64,000 nucleotides of DNA from Nocardia beijingensis NBRC 16342 (GTDB lineage: Bacteria; Actinomycetota; Actinomycetes; Mycobacteriales; Mycobacteriaceae): NCBI RefSeq assembly GCF_001612785.1, contig NZ_BDBC01000054.1, positions 1 through 64,000 on the forward strand, given 5' to 3'. Positions 43,338 to 51,822 of this stretch are shown one piece after another (position 1 is the stretch's first letter; each line of letters begins with the position of its first letter). A program made the translations under genes and the position numbers. The notes beneath the pieces are model-generated. The model had not been told where the DNA came from. It saw only the letters and a list, made by a program, of their open reading frames with translations, and searched no databases.

Positions 43338-45836
43338 GTGGATCTGACCGAACTGCTCGACATCCCGGGGACCGACGCCGACGCGCTCTACGAGTCGTTC
43401 GGAATGTGGGCCGCCGAGCAGGGCACCCCGCTCTACCCCGCGCAGGACGAGGCACTGCTCGAGCTGGCGTCCGGATCCAATGTCATCCTCGCCACCCCAA
43501 CCGGTTCCGGTAAGTCGCTCGTCGCGGTCGGCGCCCATCTCTTCGCACTCACCCAGGGGCGGCGCACCTACTACACGGCGCCGATCAAGGCGCTGGTGAG
43601 CGAGAAATTCTTCGCTCTCTGCGATGTCTTCGGGGCCGAACGCGTCGGTATGGTCACCGGCGACGCCGCGGTGAACCCGGAAGCGCCGATCATCTGCGCG
43701 ACGGCGGAGATCCTGGCCAACCTGGCCCTGCGCGAGGGGGCGGACGCCGATGTGGGACAAGTCGTGATGGACGAATTCCACTTCTACGCCGACCCGGATC
43801 GGGGATGGGCCTGGCAGGTCCCGCTGCTGGAGCTGCCCCGCGCCCAGTTCCTGCTCATGTCGGCCACCCTCGGGGAGGTCGATTTCTTCGCCCGTGACCT
43901 GGAGCGCCGGACCGGCCGCTCCACCGCGATCGTCGCGGGCACCGAGCGCCCCGTGCCGCTGACCTTCTCCTACGCCCGCACCCCGATCACCGAGACGCTC
44001 GAGGAGCTGGTCACCACCCACCAGGCCCCGGTGTACGTGGTGCACTTCACCCAGGCCGCCGCGCTCGAACGCGCGCAGGCGCTGACGAGCGTGAACTTCG
44101 CGACCCGCGCCGAGAAGGACGCGATCGCCGAGGCGCTGGGTGAATTCCGGTTCGCCGCCGGATTCGGCAAGACTTTGTCGCGGCTGATCCGGCACGGCAT
44201 CGGCGTGCATCACGCGGGCATGCTGCCGAAGTACCGCCGGCTGGTCGAGCGTTTGGCCCAGGAGGGCCTGCTGAAGGTGGTCTGCGGCACCGACACCCTC
44301 GGCGTCGGCATCAACGTGCCCATCCGCACGGTGCTGCTCACCGGGCTGACCAAATTCGACGGCGTGCGCACCCGCAGGCTCAAGGCGCGCGAGTTCCACC
44401 AGATCGCGGGCCGGGCGGGCCGGGCGGGTTACGACACCATGGGCACCGTCGTCGTGCAGGCCCCTGAGCACGAGGTGGAGAACACCCGGCTGCTGGCCAA
44501 GGCGGGCGACGATCCCAAGAAGCAGCGCAAGGTGCAGCGGCGCAAGCCGCCGGAGGGCTTCGTCTCCTGGAGCGAGGAGACCTTCGATCGCTTGGTCGCC
44601 GCGCAGCCGGAGCCGATGGTGTCGCGTTTCGCGGTCACCAACGCCATGCTGCTGAACGTGATCGCCCGGCCGGGCAACTGCTTCACCGCCATGCGTCATC
44701 TGCTGGAGGACAACCACGAGCCGCGTCCCGCCCAGCGCAAGCACATTCTGCGCGCCATCCGGCTGTATCGCGCGCTGCGCGACGCCGGGGTGGTGCAGCA
44801 ACTGCCGGAACCCGACGCGCAGGGCCGCCGCGCCCGTCTCACCGTCGACCTGCAGCGCGACTTCGCCCTCGACCAGCCGCTGTCGCCGTTCGCGCTGGCC
44901 GCGCTTGACCTGCTGGACAAACAGTCCCCGAGTTATACCCTCGACGTGGTGTCGCTCATCGAATCCACGTTGGAGGATCCGCGCCAGCTGCTGATGGCCC
45001 AGCAGCACAAGGCGCGCGGCGAGGCGATCGCCGAGATGAAGGCCGACGGCATCGACTACGACGAGCGGATGGAGCTGCTCGAAGAGGTGACCTGGCCCAA
45101 GCCGCTGGCCGAGCTGATCGAGCCGGCCTACGAGACCTACCGAGCCGGGCATCCCTGGGTGTCGGAGTTCGCGCCCGCGCCGAAGTCGGTGGTGCGCGAC
45201 ATGATCGAGCGCGCCATGACCTTCGCCGAGCTGATCTCCTTCTACGAGCTGGCCCGCTCCGAGGGCGTGGTGCTGCGCTACCTCGCCGACGCCTATCGCG
45301 CGCTGCGGCGAACCGTGCCCGAGTCGGCGCGCACCGAGGAGCTCGACGACATCACCGAGTGGCTCGGAGAGCTTGTGCGTCAGGTCGATTCGAGCCTGCT
45401 CGACGAGTGGGAGCAGCTGACCAACCCGGGCGCGGAAACCGACGCCGACCAGATCGCGTTCGGCGCCGAGACCGTCCGCCCGATCTCGGCGAACGAACGC
45501 GCCTTCCGGGTGATGGTGCGCAACGCGATGTTCCGCCGGGTCGAACTGGCCGCGCTGCGACGCTGGGACGAGCTGGCCGGACTCGGCCCCGGCCCGGACT
45601 GGGCGGAGGCGCTCGCGGACTACTACGCGGAATACGAGCGCATCGGCACGGGCCCCGATGCCAGGGGCCCGCAACTGTTCCAAGTGGAACGAAGACCCGG
45701 ATTCTGGCACGTGCGGCAGGTGCTGGACGACCCGGCGGGCGACCACGGCTGGTCGATCGACGCGGTGGTCGATCTCGCCGAGTCCGACGCGGCGGGCGAG
45801 GTCGTCTTCGACGACGTCACCGTGTCCGCCGGCTGA
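43338..45836 (+). CDS. DEAD-box RNA helicase with DUF3516
   Basis: An 832-residue Ski2-like helicase. Walker A ATPTGSGKS (53-60), DEFHFYAD (DExH box), SATLG (motif III), VHHAGMLPKYRRLVERLAQEG, TDTLGVGINVPIRTVL (V) and QIAGRAGRAG (VI) are intact. The C-terminal 450 residues form DUF3516, containing the stretch FALDQPLSPFALAALDLLDKQ then FAELISFYELARSEGVVLRYLADAYRALRRTVP (Ski2 WH-like). RNA unwinding is expected; the substrate is unknown. It follows PAC2 after 69 bases. Confidence 0.9.
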   Translation: MDLTELLDIPGTDADALYESFGMWAAEQGTPLYPAQDEALLELASGSNVILATPTGSGKSLVAVGAHLFALTQGRRTYYTAPIKALVSEKFFALCDVFGAERVGMVTGDAAVNPEAPIICATAEILANLALREGADADVGQVVMDEFHFYADPDRGWAWQVPLLELPRAQFLLMSATLGEVDFFARDLERRTGRSTAIVAGTERPVPLTFSYARTPITETLEELVTTHQAPVYVVHFTQAAALERAQALTSVNFATRAEKDAIAEALGEFRFAAGFGKTLSRLIRHGIGVHHAGMLPKYRRLVERLAQEGLLKVVCGTDTLGVGINVPIRTVLLTGLTKFDGVRTRRLKAREFHQIAGRAGRAGYDTMGTVVVQAPEHEVENTRLLAKAGDDPKKQRKVQRRKPPEGFVSWSEETFDRLVAAQPEPMVSRFAVTNAMLLNVIARPGNCFTAMRHLLEDNHEPRPAQRKHILRAIRLYRALRDAGVVQQLPEPDAQGRRARLTVDLQRDFALDQPLSPFALAALDLLDKQSPSYTLDVVSLIESTLEDPRQLLMAQQHKARGEAIAEMKADGIDYDERMELLEEVTWPKPLAELIEPAYETYRAGHPWVSEFAPAPKSVVRDMIERAMTFAELISFYELARSEGVVLRYLADAYRALRRTVPESARTEELDDITEWLGELVRQVDSSLLDEWEQLTNPGAETDADQIAFGAETVRPISANERAFRVMVRNAMFRRVELAALRRWDELAGLGPGPDWAEALADYYAEYERIGTGPDARGPQLFQVERRPGFWHVRQVLDDPAGDHGWSIDAVVDLAESDAAGEVVFDDVTVSAG

Positions 45837-46000
45837 GCCCCGCACCGCATACCGGCCCACTGTCCCCGCAGGTCAGCAGCTTCTTCGTGCCGGAAGGACG
45901 GGGCTGCGCGATCCGCTGGAGAATCCAGGTTTCGACGGATTCGTTGCTGGGTAGAGGCCGCTGATACTCTCTCCCCCGCTGCCGAAGCGAAAGATCAACT

Positions 46001-47116
46001 ATGCCCGAATCGCCGTACCTTGTCATCCATACCGAGCGTGTCCGCCGGAATTACCGCGCGCTCGACGCCGCCCTGTCTCCCGGCACGGGCGCGCGGACGA
46101 GGATCCGTTTCGCCGTGAAGGCGAGCCCGGTGCCGGAGATCGTGCGCCTGCTCGACGAGGAAGGCGCGGAGTTCGACGTCGCCAGTATCGGCGAGATCGA
46201 CCTCTGCCTCGGGCTGGGCGTGGCGCCGGAGCGGCTGTGCTACGGCAACCCGATCAAGAAGGCCGCGCACATCGCCCGCGCCTATGCCCTCGGGGTGCGC
46301 CGTTTCGCCTTCGACACCGAGGACGACCTGCTGCGCATCGCCGAGCACGCGCCGGGCTCCGAGGTGGAGTGCCGGTTCCTCGCCTCGGCGCCGGAATCGC
46401 GAACCCCGTTCGGCACGAAGTTCGGCTGCAGCCCGGGCGAGGCGTTCCGGCTGCTGGTCCGGGCCAGGGATGTGGGCCTCGTGGTCGCCGGGCCGTACTT
46501 CCACGTCGGCTCCCAGCAACTGGACCCCACCGCGTGGCGGATCGGCATCGAACAGGCGGGCCGGATCGCCGAGGCGCTGGCCGACAAGGACATCTCGGTC
46601 AGCTCGGTGAACATCGGCGGCGGTCTGCCGATCTCCTACGCCGATCCGGCGCCCGCGCTGGGTGAGATCGCCGCGGTGGTGAACCACGCGGCGGCCGAAT
46701 TCCTTTCCGGGAGCACCGGATTGGTCGTCGAACCGGGCCGGGCCCTGGTCGGTTCGGCGGGCACGATTCACGCCGAGGTCGTCGGCGTCCGCACCGCGCC
46801 GGACGGCAGGCGCTGGGTCTATCTCGACATCGGCCGCTACAACGGCATGGCCGAGACCGAGAACGAGTACATCGCCTACCGGTTCGCCACGGATCGGGAC
46901 GGCGACCCCGTCGACGAGGCGGTGGTGGCCGGTCCGACCTGCGACGGCGACGATGTACTGTATCAACGCACGCGAGTCCTCCTACCGACCACGTTGCGAG
47001 CCGGTGATCGCGTTCGAATCCTCGACACCGGCGCCTATACCGCGAGTTATTCGTCGGTGTCCTTCAATGGTTTTCCGCCCTTGACCGTTCATGTCTCGGG
47101 CGCTGAGCGAGAGTGA
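46001..47116 (+). CDS. PLP-dependent ornithine/diaminobutyrate-type decarboxylase
   Basis: A 371-residue fold-type III PLP enzyme of the eukaryotic-type ODC family. The PLP lysine lies in FAVKASPVPE (about 39), FDVASIGEID holds the conserved block, HVGSQQLDP the dimer contact, and the C-terminal catalytic Cys is in GPTCDGDDVLYQ; GAYTASYSSVSFNGFPPL closes the protein. Ornithine to putrescine is the expected reaction. The next gene overlaps it by three bases and makes spermidine from that putrescine, which supports ornithine decarboxylase. Lysine or arginine as substrate cannot be excluded. Confidence 0.85.
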   Translation: MPESPYLVIHTERVRRNYRALDAALSPGTGARTRIRFAVKASPVPEIVRLLDEEGAEFDVASIGEIDLCLGLGVAPERLCYGNPIKKAAHIARAYALGVRRFAFDTEDDLLRIAEHAPGSEVECRFLASAPESRTPFGTKFGCSPGEAFRLLVRARDVGLVVAGPYFHVGSQQLDPTAWRIGIEQAGRIAEALADKDISVSSVNIGGGLPISYADPAPALGEIAAVVNHAAAEFLSGSTGLVVEPGRALVGSAGTIHAEVVGVRTAPDGRRWVYLDIGRYNGMAETENEYIAYRFATDRDGDPVDEAVVAGPTCDGDDVLYQRTRVLLPTTLRAGDRVRILDTGAYTASYSSVSFNGFPPLTVHVSGAERE

Positions 47117-48327
47117 GTTTGCCCATGACGGCGGAATTCACCGGTTGGCATGTGCTGGCCGAGTTCGGTGGTGTCGACGCAGCCCTCTGCGACGATCTCG
47201 AACGACTCGAATCGGCGTTGCGTGAGTCTCTGATCGCGGCGGGCGTCACCATCTGCGATGTCGTACACAAGAAGTTCGAACCGCAGGGGGTGACCGTCCT
47301 CGCGCTGTTGTCGGAGTCCCACGCCTCGATTCACACTTATCCGGAGTCCGGCGACATCTTCGTCGACGTCTTCACCTGCGGCAGCATCGGCGCCGGCGCC
47401 TCCAAGGCGGTCGAGCTCCTGCGGGACGCGTTGGCGCCCAAGGAGGTTCGCATGCAGGTCATCCGCAGGGGACACGGCGGTCAGCGGATCGAGGAGCCGG
47501 TGGGCGCCGGCCTGACCCGTATCTGGGACCTGCACGAGGTGATCGTCGACACCGACACCCCGTTCCAGCACATGGTCATCGCGCGGACCGAGCAGGGCAT
47601 CAGCCTGTTCTCCGACGACGACCGCCAGTCCACCGAGTTCTCCCAGCTCACCTACCACGAGGCGATGATGGTGCCCGCCTTCGTGCTGGCCGAGAAGCTG
47701 GACAAGGTGCTGATCATCGGCTCCGGTGAAGGCGTGGCCAGTCAGATGTCCGTCGCCGCCGGCGCCACCCTCGTCGACCACGTGGACATCGATCAGCTCG
47801 AGGTCGAGCTGTGCGCGGAGCACCTGCCCTACGGCTACACCAGCGACGAGCTGGCCGCCGCCGTCAAGGGCGAGGGACCGATCAAGGTGCACTACGCCGA
47901 CGGCTGGGATTTCCTGGCCGAGGCCGAGCGCGCCGGCACCCGCTACGACGTCATCGTGATCGATCTGCCGGACGAGCGCGTCGAGGACGCCCAGCACAAC
48001 CGTCTCTACGAGGCGGAGTTCCTGTCGCGATGTCGTGCACTGCTCGCGCCCGGCGGCGTGCTGTGCGCCCAGGCAGGCTGCGCGACGATGTGGCGCAACG
48101 AGACGCTGAAGCGGTCCTGGCAGCGTTTCCACGAGCAGTTCGGCACCGTGGTGCACTACGGCAGCGACGAGCACGAGTGGTCGTTCCTGTTCGGCCTGGT
48201 GGAGGAGATCGACGACCCGGTGGGCGGGATGACCGATCGCCTGGCCCTGCTGCCGTACAAGCCCGAGACCATCGACGCCAAGGCGCTGGTGCGCGGCGCC
48301 ATCGAACCGCACGCCCTGCGGGTCTAG
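47113..48327 (+). CDS. S-adenosylmethionine decarboxylase fused to spermidine synthase (SpeD-SpeE)
   Basis: A 404-residue fusion. The N-terminal AdoMetDC (about 1-125) has the self-cleavage site SESHASIHTYPE (Glu68/Ser69, His74) and catalytic Cys in DVFTCGS (Cys89), so pyruvoyl formation should work. Residues about 133-400 are a spermidine synthase: DTPFQHMVIARTEQG, TEFSQLTYHEAM, LIIGSGEGVAS and IDLPDERVEDAQHNRLYE. The acceptor loop reads DLPDE rather than the usual DxTDP. The start is GTG at 47113 overlapping the decarboxylase stop, or ATG at 47125. One protein thus makes the aminopropyl donor and uses it. Confidence 0.92.
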   Translation: MSLPMTAEFTGWHVLAEFGGVDAALCDDLERLESALRESLIAAGVTICDVVHKKFEPQGVTVLALLSESHASIHTYPESGDIFVDVFTCGSIGAGASKAVELLRDALAPKEVRMQVIRRGHGGQRIEEPVGAGLTRIWDLHEVIVDTDTPFQHMVIARTEQGISLFSDDDRQSTEFSQLTYHEAMMVPAFVLAEKLDKVLIIGSGEGVASQMSVAAGATLVDHVDIDQLEVELCAEHLPYGYTSDELAAAVKGEGPIKVHYADGWDFLAEAERAGTRYDVIVIDLPDERVEDAQHNRLYEAEFLSRCRALLAPGGVLCAQAGCATMWRNETLKRSWQRFHEQFGTVVHYGSDEHEWSFLFGLVEEIDDPVGGMTDRLALLPYKPETIDAKALVRGAIEPHALRV

Positions 48328-48335
48328 TGGCACCG

Positions 48336-48371
48336 GAATGCGCCGGTTCCGAACTCGGGACCGGCGCATTC
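48336..48371 (+). terminator. Terminator of the polyamine operon
   Basis: The 15-base arms 48336-48350 and 48357-48371 (GAATGCGCCGGT against ACCGGCGCATTC) form a stem with one G-U pair and a six-base loop, nine bases behind the stop. The strongest hairpin in this half of the window. Confidence 0.75.
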
Positions 48372-48536
48372 GGCGTTGCTCACCCGATCACAGCCGCGCC
48401 TGGTCGGCGGACGGCCGCCCCGGTGCGGTGGCCTTCTTCGCCTCCTCACCCGCGCGCCGAACACCATGCCGCTCTCGGTCGCTCGCGAGTGGGTGCCATA
48501 CGCCCGAACTGTCCGGCCGACAGGCCGTTTCGTGTT

Positions 48537-48743
48537 TCAGGAGCGCTGCTGTGCGCGCCACTGTTCTACATCGACTCCGCCGACGCCCCAGTTCGACAGC
48601 GCGACCTCGTCGATCACCACGTAGGTGCTCGCGGGCGACTTGCCGAGCACGTCGTGCAGCAGATCGGTGACGCCCTCGATCAAGCGCGCCTTCTGCTCGC
48701 GGGTCACGCCTTCGTCGGTGACTTTGATGTTCACGTAAGGCAT
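48537..48743 (-). CDS. 4-oxalocrotonate tautomerase family protein
   Basis: A 68-residue tautomerase. Pro2 (MPYVNIKV) is the catalytic base after removal of Met, followed by TREQKARLIEGVTDLLHDVLGKSPASTYVVIDEV, the tautomerase core. Members isomerise or hydrolyse unsaturated keto acids. The gene starts one base behind the SDR stop, in the same direction, so it shares the TetR-controlled transcript with the SDR gene. No pathway partner beyond the SDR is present. Confidence 0.88.
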   Translation of the reverse strand: MPYVNIKVTDEGVTREQKARLIEGVTDLLHDVLGKSPASTYVVIDEVALSNWGVGGVDVEQWRAQQRS

Positions 48744-48744
48744 T

Positions 48745-49479
48745 TCAGGCCGCCCTTCCAGAGATGTACCCGCCGTCGACGGGGAGGATGTGTCCGGTGG
48801 TGAAGGCCGCGTCGGCGAGATACAGCACCGCGGCCGTCGTTTCGGCGACTTCGCCGATACGGTTCAACAGCGCGAGTCTGCCCGACGCCTGCTCGTCGCC
48901 GTCGCCGAACAGCGGCGTGCGGATGATGCCGGGGGCGACGGCGTTGACCCGGATGCCGTCGGCGGCGAGTTCGGCGGCGAGGCTGGTGGTGAGCGCGTGC
49001 ACGCCGCCCTTGCTGACCAAGGCCGCTGAGGCGGGCAACCCGGCGAGAGCGTGATCGATCAGCACGGTGCCGATGTTGACGATGCTGCCGCCCCTGGCTT
49101 GGGTCAGGAACCGCCGCACCACGGCCTGCGTGGTGAAGTAGGTGCCTTTGAGGTTTCCGTTCAGATAGCCGTCGAGATCTTGCTCGGTGACCTCCACGAA
49201 CGGTTTGGCTCCGAAGACGCCCGCGTTGTTGACCAGCACATCCACACCGCCGAACCGTTCCACCGCGACGCGCACCAAGGTGGCCGCGGTGGTGGCGGCG
49301 CCGATATCGCCCGGCACCGTGGCCACCCGCTCCGGTGCGCCGATTTCGGCGGCCACCCGGGTCAGCTTTTCCGCGTCGCGGCCGTTGAGCACGACATTGT
49401 CGCCGCGTTCCACGAACGCCCGTGCGATATCGCGACCGATCCCGCTGGAGGAACCGGTCACGATGACGGTCTTCGTCAT
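48745..49479 (-). CDS. SDR-fold protein lacking the catalytic tyrosine
   Basis: A 244-residue SDR. The cofactor loop TGSSSGIGRD (8-17) and NNAGVFGAKPF (84-94) are intact, as is Lys157, but the Tyr-x-x-x-Lys motif reads ALVSK (Ala153) and the catalytic Ser is Thr138 in IGTVL. It should bind NAD(P) but cannot use the standard mechanism, unless another residue acts. It may be a ligand sensor or an unusual enzyme. The ATG follows AAAGGA; the operator ahead of it is shared with tetR. Confidence 0.88.
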   Translation of the reverse strand: MTKTVIVTGSSSGIGRDIARAFVERGDNVVLNGRDAEKLTRVAAEIGAPERVATVPGDIGAATTAATLVRVAVERFGGVDVLVNNAGVFGAKPFVEVTEQDLDGYLNGNLKGTYFTTQAVVRRFLTQARGGSIVNIGTVLIDHALAGLPASAALVSKGGVHALTTSLAAELAADGIRVNAVAPGIIRTPLFGDGDEQASGRLALLNRIGEVAETTAAVLYLADAAFTTGHILPVDGGYISGRAA

Positions 49480-49494
49480 AGTGATCCTTTCTAA

Positions 49495-49516
49495 TATACG
49501 ACCGGTCGTCTTGGAA
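49495..49516. promoter_or_regulatory. TetR operator copy 1, ahead of the SDR-tautomerase unit
   Basis: A 22-base sequence, identical to 50155-50176, centred on the perfect palindrome ACGACCGGTCGT (49498-49509). On the minus strand a -10 (TATATT, complement of 49493-49498) overlaps its downstream edge, so repressor binding would block the SDR promoter. Confidence 0.75.
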
Positions 49517-49555
49517 CAGGCAGCCGAAGACGCCGGACAGTTGCGCTGCCGGAAA

Positions 49556-50146
49556 TCAGGGCAGGAAGTAGTCACCGAGGAGGCGATCGAGACACTTGTG
49601 CAGCGGAGCGAGAGTGCGCTCCATCTTCATCCTGATCACCGCCCCCTCCCAGGATTCGAGCAGGAGATCGGCCAGTTCGACCGCGTCGATGTCGGCGCGG
49701 ATCGTGCCGAGGCGCTGCGCCTGCGCGAGTTGCTCGGCGACGCGATCGCGCCACGCGCGCCAGGCCGCCGACAGCGATTCGCGCAACAGCTCACTGCCTT
49801 CCAGCTCGCCCCCGAGATTCGCGATGAGGCAGCCGCCGGTGAAATCCGCCGCGACGAAGTCGTCCATCAGCCGCCCGAAGAACGCTCGCAAACCGCTCAC
49901 CGGATCCGGCGACGCGGCGAACGCCTCGATCAGATTGCGCTGCACACAGACGGAGTGGTGCTCGATGATCGCGCGACCGAAGCTCTCCTTGCTGTCGAAG
50001 TAGTTGTAGAACGAGCCCTTCGGCACACCGACCTTGTCCAGGATCTGTTTGATCCCGGTGCCGTGGTAGCCGTTGGTCAGGAATCCCGCGGCGCCCTCTT
50101 CGACGAGAAGCCGCCGGGTGTCCGCACTGCGCCGGGGTCGTGCCAT
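49556..50146 (-). CDS. TetR/AcrR-family regulator of the SDR-tautomerase unit
   Basis: A 196-residue repressor. The helix-turn-helix lies at about 25-65 (GTGIKQILDKVGVPKGSFYNYFDSKESFGRAIIE); a single Cys-containing stretch (SVCVQRNLIEAFA, GGCLIANLG) follows in the ligand domain. Two identical palindromes, one in its own promoter (50155-50176) and one in front of the SDR gene (49495-49516), indicate self- and target repression. The ATG is six bases behind TATAGT (complement of 50153-50158), giving a leaderless message. The inducer is unknown. Confidence 0.92.
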   Translation of the reverse strand: MARPRRSADTRRLLVEEGAAGFLTNGYHGTGIKQILDKVGVPKGSFYNYFDSKESFGRAIIEHHSVCVQRNLIEAFAASPDPVSGLRAFFGRLMDDFVAADFTGGCLIANLGGELEGSELLRESLSAAWRAWRDRVAEQLAQAQRLGTIRADIDAVELADLLLESWEGAVIRMKMERTLAPLHKCLDRLLGDYFLP

Positions 50147-50154
50147 GGGCTGAC

Positions 50155-50176
50155 TATACGACCGGTCGTCTTGGAA
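50155..50176. promoter_or_regulatory. TetR operator copy 2, ahead of tetR
   Basis: Identical 22 bases to 49495-49516, with the palindrome ACGACCGGTCGT at 50158-50169. It overlaps the tetR -10 (TATAGT), giving autorepression. Confidence 0.75.
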
Positions 50177-50194
50177 TTGCAACAGCGTGCGGCC

Positions 50195-50689
50195 TCACGC
50201 CACAGGACCGGACCACCCGGGCCCGGCCGAGGCCGAGAAGCTCGCCGGGTCGCGCCGCCAGCGTGCGGACCGGGCGGCGAAGGACGCGAGATGCTCGGCG
50301 GCGAAGCGGTCGCGTTCCCAGTCCGCCGGGTCCGCCGCCACCGTCCAGACGTAGGTCCACACCGGAGCATTCCGGCCGTCGAGCCGCATCTGGCGCAGGT
50401 CGTATTCCTCGTCCTCGAACGCGTCGAGAATCGTCCACTCGCTCGCGGTGAGACCACTCAGCACACAGCCGCGGGCGCACCCCTGCGCCGCGGCGACCAG
50501 TCCCGGATACAGCCGCCGCGGCAGCGCGGCGGCGCGCCATCCGGTCAGCTCGGCCCGCTCCAGCGACGGCACCCGACCGAGCAGCGCCGTCAGCACTTCG
50601 GGGAACTGCAGCGTGCCGTAGACGAACAGTGCATGATCCGATCCGATCAGGCGGCCCAGCCGCCCACCTCCCGGCACCGCCGATGCCAC
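50195..50689 (-). CDS. Gamma-glutamylcyclotransferase-like protein (GGACT/AIG2 family)
   Basis: A 164-residue cytosolic protein. The N-terminal FVYGTLQFPEVLTALLGRVP is the family's YGTL substrate loop; LDAFEDEEYDLRQMRLDG contains the conserved Glu-rich block with the likely catalytic Glu, and VWTYVW closes the core. Members release 5-oxoproline from gamma-glutamyl peptides, but many have unknown substrates. GTG at 50689, behind GAGGAG, is chosen over a longer frame. It lies behind oxyR with 49 bases between, read in the same direction. Confidence 0.85.
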   Translation of the reverse strand: MASAVPGGGRLGRLIGSDHALFVYGTLQFPEVLTALLGRVPSLERAELTGWRAAALPRRLYPGLVAAAQGCARGCVLSGLTASEWTILDAFEDEEYDLRQMRLDGRNAPVWTYVWTVAADPADWERDRFAAEHLASFAARSARWRRDPASFSASAGPGWSGPVA

Positions 50690-50738
50690 CTCGCCTCTCC
50701 TCTCACCTGTTCTCCGCCGCGCCCCGGGTTCGACGCGG

Positions 50739-51647
50739 CTACATCGGCCGTTGCGCCCGGACGATGGCGGCCAGGTATTCGTAGTCGTCGGCGCGGGCAC
50801 TGGACGCGCGGAAGACCAGGCCGATGGTGCGGCCGGGGGCGGGCGCGGAGAAGTGCGCCACGTCCAGCGTGCCGCGGGCGGTCTCCGTCGGCACCGCCAT
50901 CTGCGGGATCAGCGTCACGCCGAGTCCGCCCGCGACACACTGGACCACGGTGGACAGGGACGCGGCCCTGGTGTCGCCGACGGCGGCCGGATGCACATCG
51001 GCCGAGCGGCACGCCTCCAAGGTCTGATCGCGCAGGCAGTGTCCCTCGTCGAGCAGCAGCAGCGGCTGGGCGTCGAGCACCGACGCCGCGAGGTCGCCGC
51101 GCCCGGCCAGTTCGTGACCGCGCGGGGTGACCAGCACGAATTCTTCCGAGTAGAGCGGAATCTCGACCAGGCCGGGCATCTCGGTCGGCACCGCGAGCAG
51201 GGCGACGTCGAGCACGCCGGTACGCAGCCCGTCCAGCAGACGGGCGGTCTGGTCCTCGATGATCTGCGGGCGCAGTTCGGGCAGCCGCTTGCGCAGCTCC
51301 GGCAGCAACCCGGGCAGCACATACGGGGCGACCGTCGGGATGATGCCCATCCGCAGCGTGCCGCCGAGTCCGTCGCCGGTGGCCGACGCGACGAAACGGT
51401 CCGCGGCTTCCAGCGTCGCCATCGCCTTGGGCAGCAACCGCATCCCCGCCGCGGTGACCAGCACCCGCCTGGTGCTGCGTTCGATCAGCTGGAGCCCGAG
51501 CCCGTGTTCCAGGGCGGCGAGTGCCTGCGATAGCGTGGGCTGACTCACACCGAGACGCGCAGCCGCAGTGCCGAAATGGCGATATTCCGCGATCGCCACG
51601 AACGCACGCAGCTGTGACAGGGTGGGCTGATAAGTCTGATCAGTCAC
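50739..51647 (-). CDS. oxyR: Peroxide-sensing LysR-type regulator OxyR
   Basis: A 302-residue LTTR. The helix-turn-helix occupies about 10-65 (LSQLRAFVAIAEYRHFGTAAARLGVSQPTLSQALAALE). The redox pair is Cys204 and Cys213 in EGHCLRDQTLEAC, spaced nine residues apart like Cys199/Cys208 of E. coli OxyR, so hydrogen peroxide sensing should be active. It is divergent from ahpC, its classic target. TACACT (complement of 51655-51660) ends seven bases before the GTG, so the message is leaderless. This contrasts with M. tuberculosis, where oxyR is broken. Confidence 0.95.
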   Translation of the reverse strand: MTDQTYQPTLSQLRAFVAIAEYRHFGTAAARLGVSQPTLSQALAALEHGLGLQLIERSTRRVLVTAAGMRLLPKAMATLEAADRFVASATGDGLGGTLRMGIIPTVAPYVLPGLLPELRKRLPELRPQIIEDQTARLLDGLRTGVLDVALLAVPTEMPGLVEIPLYSEEFVLVTPRGHELAGRGDLAASVLDAQPLLLLDEGHCLRDQTLEACRSADVHPAAVGDTRAASLSTVVQCVAGGLGVTLIPQMAVPTETARGTLDVAHFSAPAPGRTIGLVFRASSARADDYEYLAAIVRAQRPM

Positions 51648-51651
51648 CCCT

Positions 51652-51671
51652 ATCAGTGTAGTGCGACTGAT
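51652..51671. promoter_or_regulatory. Candidate OxyR site in the oxyR-ahpC gap
   Basis: ATCAGT (51652-51657) and ACTGAT (51666-51671) form perfect six-base arms eight bases apart, overlapping the oxyR -10 (51655-51660). A related CTGATCAG lies just inside the oxyR start. OxyR boxes often have this loose dyad form. Confidence 0.5.
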
Positions 51672-51822
51672 CACCTTTACCTTTTACCGCCCCTTCGGCA
51701 AGATCGCCCATGAGCTTTCACCCGCGGTGTGAGTGCCGGGTCCGAGTCGGTGGCTCTTCCGGCCGCAACGGTCCCGCAATACCGCAGAACACAGTTGGCA
51801 AACAAATGACGAGGAGACGAGC

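Noticed and set aside
42660..45860. 1066-residue minus-strand frame
   Set aside because: Shadow of PAC2 and the DUF3516 helicase; its repetitive leucine/histidine composition has no domain.
47011..47020. GTTCGAATCC, the T-loop-like motif of tRNA
   Set aside because: It lies inside the decarboxylase coding frame (RVRILDTG region) and no cloverleaf surrounds it.
49495..50176. Repeated 22 bases as attachment sites or transposon ends
   Set aside because: Same orientation, palindromic cores and overlap with -10 elements fit repressor operators; no recombinase gene is present.
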